Assembly (NCBI GenBank): GCA_021162685.1
Contig: JAGGYF010000036.1
Location: 1 to 36,339, forward strand
Source of the DNA: Candidatus Iainarchaeum sp.
Lineage (GTDB): Archaea > B1Sed10-29 > WALL01
Reading direction: 5' to 3'
Length of the DNA: 36,339 nt
Both the position numbers and the translations under genes were made by a program. A model generated the notes under the pieces. The model worked only from the letters and a program-made list of their open reading frames with translations. It was not told where the DNA came from and did not search any database. Shown here piece by piece: positions 23,446-36,339 of the stretch; position 1 is the first letter of the stretch, and each line of letters starts with the position of its first letter.

Positions 23446-24928
23446 GGTGAGATGTTTGTATAATTGGGAGGTAGCAGAGGCGTTTCTAAATGAGAATGGA
23501 ATAATAAAACAACACATTGATTCTTATAATGATTTTATTGACAATAAGATACAGGAAGCAATTAATGAGACAGGTGTTATTGAGGCACATCAGAAGGGGG
23601 TTGTTTTAAAACTTGGAAAGGTTAGGCTAGAAAAGCCAAGGGTCACTGAAGCAGATGGTAGTAAGAGGAAGATACTACCAATGGAGGCAAGATTGAGAAA
23701 CAGGTCATATATGGCTCCAGTATATCTTGAGATGACACTTGTTCAAGATGGCATTGAGAGGAGTACTGAAGAAGTATTGATAGGAGAACTTCCAGTAATG
23801 GTTAAATCAAAACTATGTTACCTAAGCGAGATGAGTGATGATGAGTTGATAAAAGCAAAAGAAGATCCTATGGATCCTGGTGGATATTTCATAATCAATG
23901 GCTCTGAGAGGGTTCTGGTTGCTATTGAGGACCTAGCACCCAATAGAACAATCATCTCAACAGAGAAGAGAAGTGGAAAGGATGTAACTGTTGTCAGAAT
24001 CTTTTCTGTTTCTGGTGGGTTCAGAGCAAAGATTGGCGTTGAAAGGAAAAGCGAGGGTATATTCTATATAAGCTTCCCAGCCTCTCCAAAAAATTTGAAT
24101 ATTGTTCCTGTGCTAAAGGCATTAGGATTGTCCTCTGATAAGGATTTGTTTGCAGCATTCCACGGGAAGAAGAATATCATAAATGACCTCATGTTGAATA
24201 TGGAAGCAGTAAATGTGAAAACACAAAAGGAAGCGATTGATTACATTGGTAAGAGGGTTGCTGCTGGGCAACCTGAGGAGTATAGAAGAGCAAGGGCATT
24301 ACAAATCCTTGATAACTATCTTCTGCCGCACATTGGAAAAGATGAGTCGTCACGTCTGAAAAAAGCGTATTTCTTGTGCAAGATGATTGAAAAAGCAACA
24401 GATGTTGCTACAAAGAAAAGAGGAGAGGATGATAAGGACCACTATGCAAACAAACGAATAAAATTGTCTGGAATGCTAATGGATGAGTTGTTTAGATATG
24501 CACTTGGGTATTTTGTTAAGGATGTTAATTATCAGATAGACAGGGTGTTTGCAAGAGGAAAGAAACTTCAGATAAAAACACTTGTAAGGCCAGATGCGAT
24601 GACAGACAGGATAAGATATGCTATGGCAACAGGTAATTGGGTTGGTGGAAGGACTGGTGTATCGCAGTTATTAGATAGGATAACGTGGATGTCCGCTGTA
24701 TCACACATGAGAAGGGTTATCTCACCGCTCTCAAAGGTACACCCACACTTTGAAGCAAGAGACCTTCATCCAACACATTGGGGTAAGATATGTCCAAATG
24801 AGACACCTGAAGGACAGAGTTGTGGTCTTGTTAAAAACTTTGCTATAGGGTGTGTTGTCTCAAGGGAGTACCCTGAGGAGAAACTTGAGAAAGAACTGAA
24901 TAGGTTGGGGGTTGTCTTCAAGAAGTAG
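23435..24928 (+). CDS. rpoB2: DNA-directed RNA polymerase subunit B'' (N-terminal half of B)
   Basis: [28 protein letters not shown], ..[42 protein letters not shown]. Exact start uncertain (TTG/GTG). Confidence 0.96.
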   Translation: MFTEVRCLYNWEVAEAFLNENGIIKQHIDSYNDFIDNKIQEAINETGVIEAHQKGVVLKLGKVRLEKPRVTEADGSKRKILPMEARLRNRSYMAPVYLEMTLVQDGIERSTEEVLIGELPVMVKSKLCYLSEMSDDELIKAKEDPMDPGGYFIINGSERVLVAIEDLAPNRTIISTEKRSGKDVTVVRIFSVSGGFRAKIGVERKSEGIFYISFPASPKNLNIVPVLKALGLSSDKDLFAAFHGKKNIINDLMLNMEAVNVKTQKEAIDYIGKRVAAGQPEEYRRARALQILDNYLLPHIGKDESSRLKKAYFLCKMIEKATDVATKKRGEDDKDHYANKRIKLSGMLMDELFRYALGYFVKDVNYQIDRVFARGKKLQIKTLVRPDAMTDRIRYAMATGNWVGGRTGVSQLLDRITWMSAVSHMRRVISPLSKVHPHFEARDLHPTHWGKICPNETPEGQSCGLVKNFAIGCVVSREYPEEKLEKELNRLGVVFKK

Positions 24929-24933
24929 GTGAT

Positions 24934-26754
24934 ATGATGGAAGAAGAAGTTGCTAATGTTTATCTCAATGGAAAACTCATTGGTTTTCACTCAAAGCCAG
25001 AGGAATTTGTGGAAACTGTAAGAAAACGAAGAAGAAAAGGGGAACTACCATCTGAACTTAATGTGGCGTACTACCCACAAACAGGAGAGATATACATAAA
25101 TACAGATGCTGGAAGAGCAAGAAGACCATTGATAGTTGTTGAGAACGGAAAACCAAAACTAACAAAAAAACATATACAAGACCTAAAGCATGGAAAGATC
25201 ACCTGGTCAGATCTTGTAAAGGAGGGTGTTGTTGAATTCCTTGATGCTGAAGAAGAAGAGAATGCGTACATTGCAGTTGATGAAGACTCACTTACAGAGG
25301 AGCACACACACATGGAGATACACCCTGCCCTAATTCTCGGTGTTGTGGCTGCAACTGCCCCATTCCCTCATCACAATTCATCCCCAAGAGTTACAATGGC
25401 ATGCGCAATGCTTAAGCAAGCACTTGGGGTATACCAAACAAACTTTAATGTTAGGATGGACACGCAGGCACACATTATGCATTATCCACAAAAACCAATA
25501 AGTATAACGAAGATTGCGAAAAAGGTTGGTATTGCTGAGAGACCAGCTGGACAGAACATGGTTGTCGCTGTTATGCCATACTATGGATATAACATGGCAG
25601 ATGCCATCATCATAAACAAGGCATCAATTGAGAGAGGACTTGGGAGAACAACATTCTACAGAACATACGTCTCAGAGGAGAGAAGATACCCTGGTGGGCA
25701 GAAGGACAGATTTGAGATACCAAAACCAGAGATACAGGGATACAGGGGAGACCAAGCATATAGGTTCCTTGGTGAGGACGGAATCATAGAACCAGAATGT
25801 GAAGTTAAAGGAGGAGATGTACTAATAGGAAAAACATCACCACCAAGATTCCTTGAAGAAGTTGGAGAGCTGAGTATGATTGAAGAGAAGAGAAGGGAAA
25901 ACTCAGTTACAATGAGGCCAGATGAACATGGGGTTGTAGATAAGGTTATAATCACAGAGGCAACAACAGGTAACAAACTTGTTAAGGTAAGAGTGAGAAC
26001 ATTGAAAATTCCAGAAATCGGAGATAAGTTTGCATCAAGACATGGACAAAAGGGTGTTGTTGGACTGATTGTGCCTCAACATGATATGCCATTTAATGAG
26101 CATGGTATAAGTCCTGATCTGATAATGAACTCCCATGCGATTCCATCAAGAATGACCATTGGGCACGTGCTTGAGCTGCTTGGAGGAAAAGCAGCATGCT
26201 TTAAGGGAAAAGAGGTTGATGCAACAGCATTTGAGAAGCTTGATGAAGAGGATATAGAAAAAGAACTGGCGAAATATGGATTCAGGCCAGACGGAAAAGA
26301 GATAATGTATGATGGGATAACAGGGGAAATGATTGAGGCGAAGATATTTGTTGGAGTAACATACTACCAGAGGCTAAAACATTTGGTTTCAAATAAGATG
26401 CATGCACGTTCAAGAGGTCCTGTCCAAATATTGACAAGGCAACCGACAGAAGGTAGGGCAAGAGAAGGAGGATTGAGATTTGGAGAGATGGAAAGAGACA
26501 CACTAATAGGGCATGGAGCATCAATGCTGTTACTTGAGAGATTACTAAAAGAATCCGATGTAGTTACAGAACTGATATGTGAAAATTGTGGCTCAATAGC
26601 AATTGACGACCAGATAAGAAAGAAGAAGTATTGTACGGTGTGTGGAAGTACAAAAGTGAGCCCAGTTGAGATGAGTTATGCATTCAAGTTACTATTGAAT
26701 GAACTAAGGGCTCTTTGTATAAGGCCGAGGGTTGTGTTGGAGGATAAGGCATAG
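24934..26754 (+). CDS. rpoB1: DNA-directed RNA polymerase subunit B' (C-terminal half of B)
   Basis: [75 protein letters not shown] zinc site. Confidence 0.97.
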   Translation: MMEEEVANVYLNGKLIGFHSKPEEFVETVRKRRRKGELPSELNVAYYPQTGEIYINTDAGRARRPLIVVENGKPKLTKKHIQDLKHGKITWSDLVKEGVVEFLDAEEEENAYIAVDEDSLTEEHTHMEIHPALILGVVAATAPFPHHNSSPRVTMACAMLKQALGVYQTNFNVRMDTQAHIMHYPQKPISITKIAKKVGIAERPAGQNMVVAVMPYYGYNMADAIIINKASIERGLGRTTFYRTYVSEERRYPGGQKDRFEIPKPEIQGYRGDQAYRFLGEDGIIEPECEVKGGDVLIGKTSPPRFLEEVGELSMIEEKRRENSVTMRPDEHGVVDKVIITEATTGNKLVKVRVRTLKIPEIGDKFASRHGQKGVVGLIVPQHDMPFNEHGISPDLIMNSHAIPSRMTIGHVLELLGGKAACFKGKEVDATAFEKLDEEDIEKELAKYGFRPDGKEIMYDGITGEMIEAKIFVGVTYYQRLKHLVSNKMHARSRGPVQILTRQPTEGRAREGGLRFGEMERDTLIGHGASMLLLERLLKESDVVTELICENCGSIAIDDQIRKKKYCTVCGSTKVSPVEMSYAFKLLLNELRALCIRPRVVLEDKA

Positions 26755-26765
26755 GTGGTGGGCAA

Positions 26766-30826
<4,061 letters not shown>

Positions 30827-30830
<4 letters not shown>

Positions 30831-31231
30831 AACTCAGCATGGAAGAGATTGGGTACATCAACCTTGTTGAGAGTATGACTGGAGCCCATGTCAAGGATTG
30901 CATCATAAATGGAAATGAGATTGTTATTGTAGTAAAAGAGGGAGATATGGGGCTCGTTATAGGCAAAAAAGGGGAATCTATAAATAGAGTAAAAAAGAAA
31001 ATAGGTAAGAAGATCTCTGTGGTGGAATATTCAAAAGACCCAGAAAAATTCGTCAGGAACCTTTTCTATCCTGCGAAGATAGAAGGAGTAACAATTGAAG
31101 GCAACCGTGCACTAGTGAAAAGCAGTGAAAGCAAGCGTCTAATAGGCAGAAATGGGAAAAGAATAAAAAGGGCAAAAGAACTAATGTCACGGCATCACGG
31201 GATTGAGAATATTATTGTAGAACAGGTGTAG
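30827..31231 (+). CDS. nusA: NusA-like KH-domain transcription factor
   Basis: MGLVIGKKGESINRVKKKIGKKISVVEYSKDPEKFVRNLF, LIGRNGKRIKRAKELMSRHHGI. Start GTG 30827 or ATG 30839. Confidence 0.94.
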
Positions 31232-31240
31232 GTGTGTTAT

Positions 31241-31666
31241 ATGCCAGGTGAGTTTGCAGCATCAAAACTTAAGAAGAAGAGGAAAAAGTTTAGATGGAAG
31301 GATAAAGATTACAAGAAGAAAAAACTTAAACTTAAGAAGAAGCATGACCCACTTGGTGGTGCACCACAAGCAAGAGGGATAGTTCTACAAAAGGTTGCAC
31401 TTGAAGCAAAGCAGCCAAACTCAGGATTAAGAAAATGTGTTCGTGTTCAATTAATAAAAAACGGGAAGCAAATTACTGCATTTGCCCCGCGTGATGGAGC
31501 AATAAACTTTATAGAAGAACACGATGAAGTGATTGTTGAAAAGTTGAGAGCATCAAAGCGAGGTACACTTGGAGACCTGCCTTCTGTCAGATGGAAGGTC
31601 ATAAAGGTGAACAATGTACCTCTTGAGATGATGAGAAGAGGAAAGAGGGAGAAGCCAACAAGGTGA
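31241..31666 (+). CDS. rps12: Ribosomal protein S12 (uS12)
   Basis: [62 protein letters not shown]. Confidence 0.97.
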   Translation: MPGEFAASKLKKKRKKFRWKDKDYKKKKLKLKKKHDPLGGAPQARGIVLQKVALEAKQPNSGLRKCVRVQLIKNGKQITAFAPRDGAINFIEEHDEVIVEKLRASKRGTLGDLPSVRWKVIKVNNVPLEMMRRGKREKPTR

Positions 31667-31670
31667 TCTC

Positions 31671-32267
31671 ATGTTAGTATTTGATAAATGGGATACGAGT
31701 GAAGTGAAGGTTACAGACCCAGGATTAGCAAAGTACATAAACCTTAATGAGTTTGTTACATTCCATACCCATGGAAGGCATGCAGCAAGGCAGTTCGCAA
31801 AAAGCAATATCTCCATAATAGAGCGATTGATAAATAATGTAATGAGGTCTGGTTCTGGAAGAAAGGTTGGTGGAAAACTTATAGATGGAAGGCTCGGATG
31901 CGGTAAAAAGAGCAAGGCAATAAAATGTGTTAGAGAGGCATTTGAGATAATACACAAAAAAACTGGAAAGAATCCAATTCAGGTTTACATAAAAGCACTT
32001 GAAAATGCCGCACCACGAGAAGAAACAACAAGGGTTAAGATGGGTGGCATAACAAGGCTCATTTCTGTTGACATCTCACCACAGAGAAGGATTGATTTTG
32101 CCCTTAGGAATATATGCGTCGCAATGCTTGGAAAGAGTTACAAAAGCAAAAAGAGCAGGGCAGAGGCATTAGCAGACGAGCTAATTGCAGCAGCAAACAA
32201 TGACACAAGCAGCCTTGCAATATCCAAAAAGGTTGAGATAGAAAGGGTCGCAAAAGGAGCAAGATAA
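31671..32267 (+). CDS. rps7: Ribosomal protein S7 (uS7)
   Basis: [59 protein letters not shown]. Confidence 0.97.
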   Translation: MLVFDKWDTSEVKVTDPGLAKYINLNEFVTFHTHGRHAARQFAKSNISIIERLINNVMRSGSGRKVGGKLIDGRLGCGKKSKAIKCVREAFEIIHKKTGKNPIQVYIKALENAAPREETTRVKMGGITRLISVDISPQRRIDFALRNICVAMLGKSYKSKKSRAEALADELIAAANNDTSSLAISKKVEIERVAKGAR

Positions 32268-32277
32268 AGGTGAAAAT

Positions 32278-34473
32278 ATGGGAAGAAGAGAGGAAATGGT
32301 TGAGAGGATAAAGAAGCTCATGACAGACATAGAGCATATAAGGAACATAGGTATTGTTGCACATATAGACCATGGAAAAACAACAATGACCGACAACCTA
32401 ATTGCTGGCGCGGGCATGATGTCTGAAGAGCTTGCTGGAAAGCAGCTTGTCATGGACTTCCATGAGGATGAACAGGAGAGAGGAATTACAATAAACGCAG
32501 CAAACATCTCCCTTGTTCATAATTATGATGGTCAAGATTTCCTTGTAAACATCATTGATACACCTGGACACGTTGACTTCTCTGGTGATGTCACAAGAGC
32601 CATGAGAGCAGTTGATGGTGCTGTTGTTGTTGTATGTGCTGTTGAAGGAGTTATGCCACAAACAGAGACAGTATTGAGGCAAGCACTAAAAGAGAGGGTA
32701 AAACCTGTATTGTTCATAAACAAGGTTGATAGACTCATAAACGAATTGCAGGTAACACCAGAGGACATGCAGAAACGGTTTGTTAAGGTAATCACAAGGG
32801 TTAACAAGATCATAAGTAAGTTGGCACCACAAGAATTCAAAGAGAGTTGGCAAGTAAACCCAGAGAAGGGAACAGTATGTTTTGGCAGTGCATACAATAA
32901 TTGGGCAATATCTGTCCCATTCATGAAGAAAACAAATATTACATTCAAGGATATTTACGAGCATTGCAAGAATAATGATCAAAAGACACTAGCCAAAAAG
33001 ATTCCATTGCACGAAGCTGTGCTTGAGATGGTGTTTCACCATTTGCCAAATCCAAAGGAAGCACAAAAATACAGAATATCTACAATATGGAGAGGAGATC
33101 CAGAAAGCGAGATAGGAAAGGCAATGAGAGAGTGCAGACAGGATGGTCCATTAGCGATGATGATCACAGATATCACTATTGATCCACATGCGGGGCCCAT
33201 TGCAACTGGAAGGATCTTTGCTGGGTATATCCAAAAGGGAATGAAGGTAAAACTCTCAAATGCAGCAGTTGAGAATACAGTACAACAAGTTGGAATATAC
33301 ATGGGCGCGGAGCGCATCAATGTTGAAAAGATTACTGCTGGAAATATAGCAGCAGTAACTGGATTAAGAGATGCATACGCAGGAGAAACCATCTCAACAG
33401 AGGGCATAGAGAGTTTTGAGGCGATGAAACACTTCTCAGAACCTGTGATAACAAAATCCATTGAAGCAAAAAATACTGCTGACCTACCAAAACTCATAGA
33501 GGTTTTGAGGCAAGTTGCAAAAGAGGACCCAATGATAAGAGTTGAGATAAATGAGGAAACCGGGGAACATCTGATCTCTGGTATGGGTGAGCTCCATCTT
33601 GAAGTTATTGAGGATAGAATAAGGAGAGAGAAAAAACTTGATGTAGAGACCTCGCCTCCAATTGTTGTATATAGGGAGACTGTTACACAAAAATCTCCTG
33701 TCATGGAAGGAAAATCTCCAAATAGACATAATAGATTCTATATAGAGGTATCTCCTCTTGAGGATAATGTTTACAAAGCAATTGAAGATGGAAAGATAAC
33801 AGAGAAAGACCTGAAAAACCCAAAAGAGCTATCAAAGAAGCTTGTTGAATTGGGTATGGACAAGGAAGAAGTAAAAAAACCGTGGGCAATATACAACAAG
33901 AATCTGTTACTGGATTGCACAAAAGGTATTGTACATCTTAACGAAACAAAAGAGCTTATCATACAAGGGTTCAAAGAAGCTATGGATAAGGGCCCATTAG
34001 CAAATGAAAAATGCACTAAGCTTAAGGTGAAGCTCGTTGATGCAAAACTACACGAAGATGCAATACACAGAGGTCCATCCCAAGTACTTCCAGCGATCAG
34101 AAAACCAATATATGCAGCCATGCTAAAAGCAGGTGCAATCCTTCTTGAGCCAAAACAAAATGTATTCATTAACGTACCTCAGGAATTAATGGGGGCTGTA
34201 ACAAAGGAGATGCAATCAAGGAGAGGACAGATCTTATCAATGGAGCAAGAGGATGAGCAGATAATTATAAAGGCAAAAGCGCCCATTGCAGAAATGTTTG
34301 GGTTCTCTGGTGATATAAGGAGTGCAACTGGTGGAAAAGCAATATGGAGCACAGAATATGCAGGATATGAGAAATTACCAAATGAACTGCAACAGAAGAT
34401 TATAAAACAGATAAGGGAGAGAAAAGGACTTAAACCAGAACCTCCAAAATACACAGATTTCATGGAACCTTAG
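32278..34473 (+). CDS. fusA: Translation elongation factor EF-2
   Basis: [58 protein letters not shown], diphthamide-loop [14 protein letters not shown]. Confidence 0.98.
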   Translation: MGRREEMVERIKKLMTDIEHIRNIGIVAHIDHGKTTMTDNLIAGAGMMSEELAGKQLVMDFHEDEQERGITINAANISLVHNYDGQDFLVNIIDTPGHVDFSGDVTRAMRAVDGAVVVVCAVEGVMPQTETVLRQALKERVKPVLFINKVDRLINELQVTPEDMQKRFVKVITRVNKIISKLAPQEFKESWQVNPEKGTVCFGSAYNNWAISVPFMKKTNITFKDIYEHCKNNDQKTLAKKIPLHEAVLEMVFHHLPNPKEAQKYRISTIWRGDPESEIGKAMRECRQDGPLAMMITDITIDPHAGPIATGRIFAGYIQKGMKVKLSNAAVENTVQQVGIYMGAERINVEKITAGNIAAVTGLRDAYAGETISTEGIESFEAMKHFSEPVITKSIEAKNTADLPKLIEVLRQVAKEDPMIRVEINEETGEHLISGMGELHLEVIEDRIRREKKLDVETSPPIVVYRETVTQKSPVMEGKSPNRHNRFYIEVSPLEDNVYKAIEDGKITEKDLKNPKELSKKLVELGMDKEEVKKPWAIYNKNLLLDCTKGIVHLNETKELIIQGFKEAMDKGPLANEKCTKLKVKLVDAKLHEDAIHRGPSQVLPAIRKPIYAAMLKAGAILLEPKQNVFINVPQELMGAVTKEMQSRRGQILSMEQEDEQIIIKAKAPIAEMFGFSGDIRSATGGKAIWSTEYAGYEKLPNELQQKIIKQIRERKGLKPEPPKYTDFMEP

Positions 34474-34525
34474 ATAATATTAATAAACTTTAAAAACAAA
34501 AAATAAGGAGAGTTGGTGATAGAGT

Positions 34526-35794
34526 ATGGCAGACGATAAACCTCACTTGAACCTTGTGTTCATCGGACACGTAGACCATGGAAAGTCTACACTAGTCGGC
34601 AGGATCCTGTATAATACAGGGGCTGTTGACGAAAACACAATGAGAAAGCTTAAAGAAGAGGCAGAAAAGCTAGGGAAGGCAACATTCGAGTTCGCATTCG
34701 TCATGGACCGATTGAAGGAAGAGAGGCAGAGAGGTCTAACCATTGACCTGGCACACAAGGACTTTAAAACAAGCAAGTATTATTTCACAATCATTGATGC
34801 ACCAGGTCACAGAGACTTCGTAAAGAATATGATTACAGGAGCCTCTCAAGCAGATGCAGCAGTACTGGTTGTTGATGTTGCAAGTGGCGTACAACCACAA
34901 ACAAAGGAACACGCATTCCTAGCAAGAACACTGGGTATCAAGCAGCTCATTGTAGCAATAAACAAGATGGATGCAGTGAACTTTGATCAGGCAAAGTACA
35001 ATGAAACAAAGTCACAGGTAGAGAACCTATTAAAGACAATTGGTTATGATACAAGCAAGATACCGTTCATACCAACATCTGCATACGCAGATGCAAATGT
35101 TACATCAAAGAGTGACAAGACACCGTGGTACAATGGTCCATCACTCATAGATGCACTGAATGCTCTAGAAGTTCCACCAAAACCAATGGACAAACCATTG
35201 AGATTGCCTGTGCAGGATGTATATAACATCACAGGTATTGGTACAGTACCTGTTGGTAGAGTAGAAACAGGTGTTTTGAAGGTTGGTCAACAGGTAATAG
35301 TAATGCCATCCGGTGCAAAAGGAGAAGTAAAGAGTATTGAGATGCACCACCAACCAATGCAACAGGCAGAACCAGGAGACAATGTTGGTTTCAATATAAG
35401 AGGTATCGGAAAGAACGATGTTAAGAGAGGAGATGTTGTCGGACCAGTTGAACACCCACCAACAGTTGCAAAGGAATTCACCGCACAGATTGTTATTTTG
35501 CAACACCCAAGTGCAATCACAGCAGGTTATACACCAGTATTCCACTGCCACACAGCACAGGTTGCATGTACAATATCAGAACTAATAAAGAAATTGGACC
35601 CAAGAACAGGACAAGTAGTTGAGGAAAATCCAAAGTTCCTCAAAACAGGTGACGTAGCAGTTGTTAAAGTAATACCAACAAAGCCAATGGTAATAGAGAG
35701 TTCAAAGGACTTCCCACAGCTAGGAAGATTCGCAGTCAGAGATATGGGAATGACAGTTGCAGCTGGTATGGTTTTAGAGGTAACACCAAAGTAA
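34526..35794 (+). CDS. tuf: Translation elongation factor EF-1 alpha
   Basis: [68 protein letters not shown]. Confidence 0.98.
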   Translation: MADDKPHLNLVFIGHVDHGKSTLVGRILYNTGAVDENTMRKLKEEAEKLGKATFEFAFVMDRLKEERQRGLTIDLAHKDFKTSKYYFTIIDAPGHRDFVKNMITGASQADAAVLVVDVASGVQPQTKEHAFLARTLGIKQLIVAINKMDAVNFDQAKYNETKSQVENLLKTIGYDTSKIPFIPTSAYADANVTSKSDKTPWYNGPSLIDALNALEVPPKPMDKPLRLPVQDVYNITGIGTVPVGRVETGVLKVGQQVIVMPSGAKGEVKSIEMHHQPMQQAEPGDNVGFNIRGIGKNDVKRGDVVGPVEHPPTVAKEFTAQIVILQHPSAITAGYTPVFHCHTAQVACTISELIKKLDPRTGQVVEENPKFLKTGDVAVVKVIPTKPMVIESSKDFPQLGRFAVRDMGMTVAAGMVLEVTPK

Positions 35795-35809
35795 AGCCCT
35801 TCGGGGCTT
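35794..35809 (+). terminator. UUCG-capped hairpin between EF-1A and rps10
   Basis: AAGCCC-TTCG-GGGCTT, followed after ~20 nt by tttgtttttt. Confidence 0.4.
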
Positions 35810-35842
35810 CCTAACCCCATTTTGTTTTTTAGGTGAAGAATA

Positions 35843-36151
35843 ATGCAGATTGCAACAGTAAAGCTCACAGGACCTGATTATAAGAAGTTGGATATGGTAT
35901 GCAACCAGATAAAGGAGATTTGTAAAAAGACCGGTGCAAAGGTATCCGGGCCAATTCCCCTACCAACGAAAAGATTGCATATCCCAACAAGAAAGAGTCC
36001 ATGTGGCGACGGCTCAGAGACTTATGAGCACTGGGAGATGCGCATCCACAAACGCCTTCTGAACATAGAAACAGATGAGAGAACCTTACGCCAAGTAATG
36101 CGTGTCCAGGTTCCAGACCAGGTTCATATTGAAATAGAGCTAAAAGAATAG
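35843..36151 (+). CDS. rps10: Ribosomal protein S10 (uS10)
   Basis: GAKVSGPIPLPTKRLHIPTRKSPCGDGSETYEHWEMRIHKRLLNIE. Confidence 0.97.
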   Translation: MQIATVKLTGPDYKKLDMVCNQIKEICKKTGAKVSGPIPLPTKRLHIPTRKSPCGDGSETYEHWEMRIHKRLLNIETDERTLRQVMRVQVPDQVHIEIELKE

Positions 36152-36188
36152 ATTACTTTTTAAATCTCTAATTCTCTAAACATTAAAA

Positions 36189-36339
36189 CAGCCTTTTTCC
36201 GCTTCAGGCGGAAAAAGCCTGGGGAAGTATAACCATGTTCGCCCTGCCGGCGAACAAGGACGCCTTCGGCGCATGCTTAAAAGATCCCACTATTAGAAAA
36301 CCATAAGCTGGGGTCGCATAGGCCCAAATTACATATGGG
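36189..36339. repeat. Structured repeat family, copy C, running into a further unit at the window edge
   Basis: 36189-36274 nearly identical to copy B hairpin cassette; CACTATTAGAAA tail as in copy A; CCCAAATTACATATGGG at the end. Confidence 0.85.

Overview
Archaeal chromosome segment, AT-rich. Evidence: split RNA polymerase B and A subunits, RpoH, archaeal EF-1A/EF-2, and tRNA introns at BHB sites. The right third is a conserved operon: rpoH-rpoB''-rpoB'-rpoA'-rpoA''-rpl30e-nusA-rps12-rps7-EF2-EF1A-rps10. The left two thirds is housekeeping and accessory sequence with eight tRNA genes, at least four of them with introns. Most notable observations: (1) three tRNA genes (Met, Thr-TGT, Pro-CGG) are followed by a second copy of their own 3' end, bracketing small insertions. 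Two of these carry a RelE-type toxin-antitoxin (TA) pair and the third is an empty remnant. (2) Next to the Thr island lie an AbiE-type module and a HEPN/MNT module, each bracketed by its own short direct repeats, and together enclosed by 19-nt imperfect inverted repeats. No integrase or transposase is visible. (3) Both tRNA-Pro genes are preceded by the same ~60-nt structured element, set between a locus-specific duplication of the leader plus tRNA 5' end; its hairpin changes sequence but keeps pairing. (4) A multi-hairpin, GC-rich repeat family occurs after tRNA-Leu and at the right window edge. (5) tRNA-Met carries a D-loop intron in addition to its anticodon-loop intron. All calls come from manual reading of the sequence. 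No database search or folding program was run.
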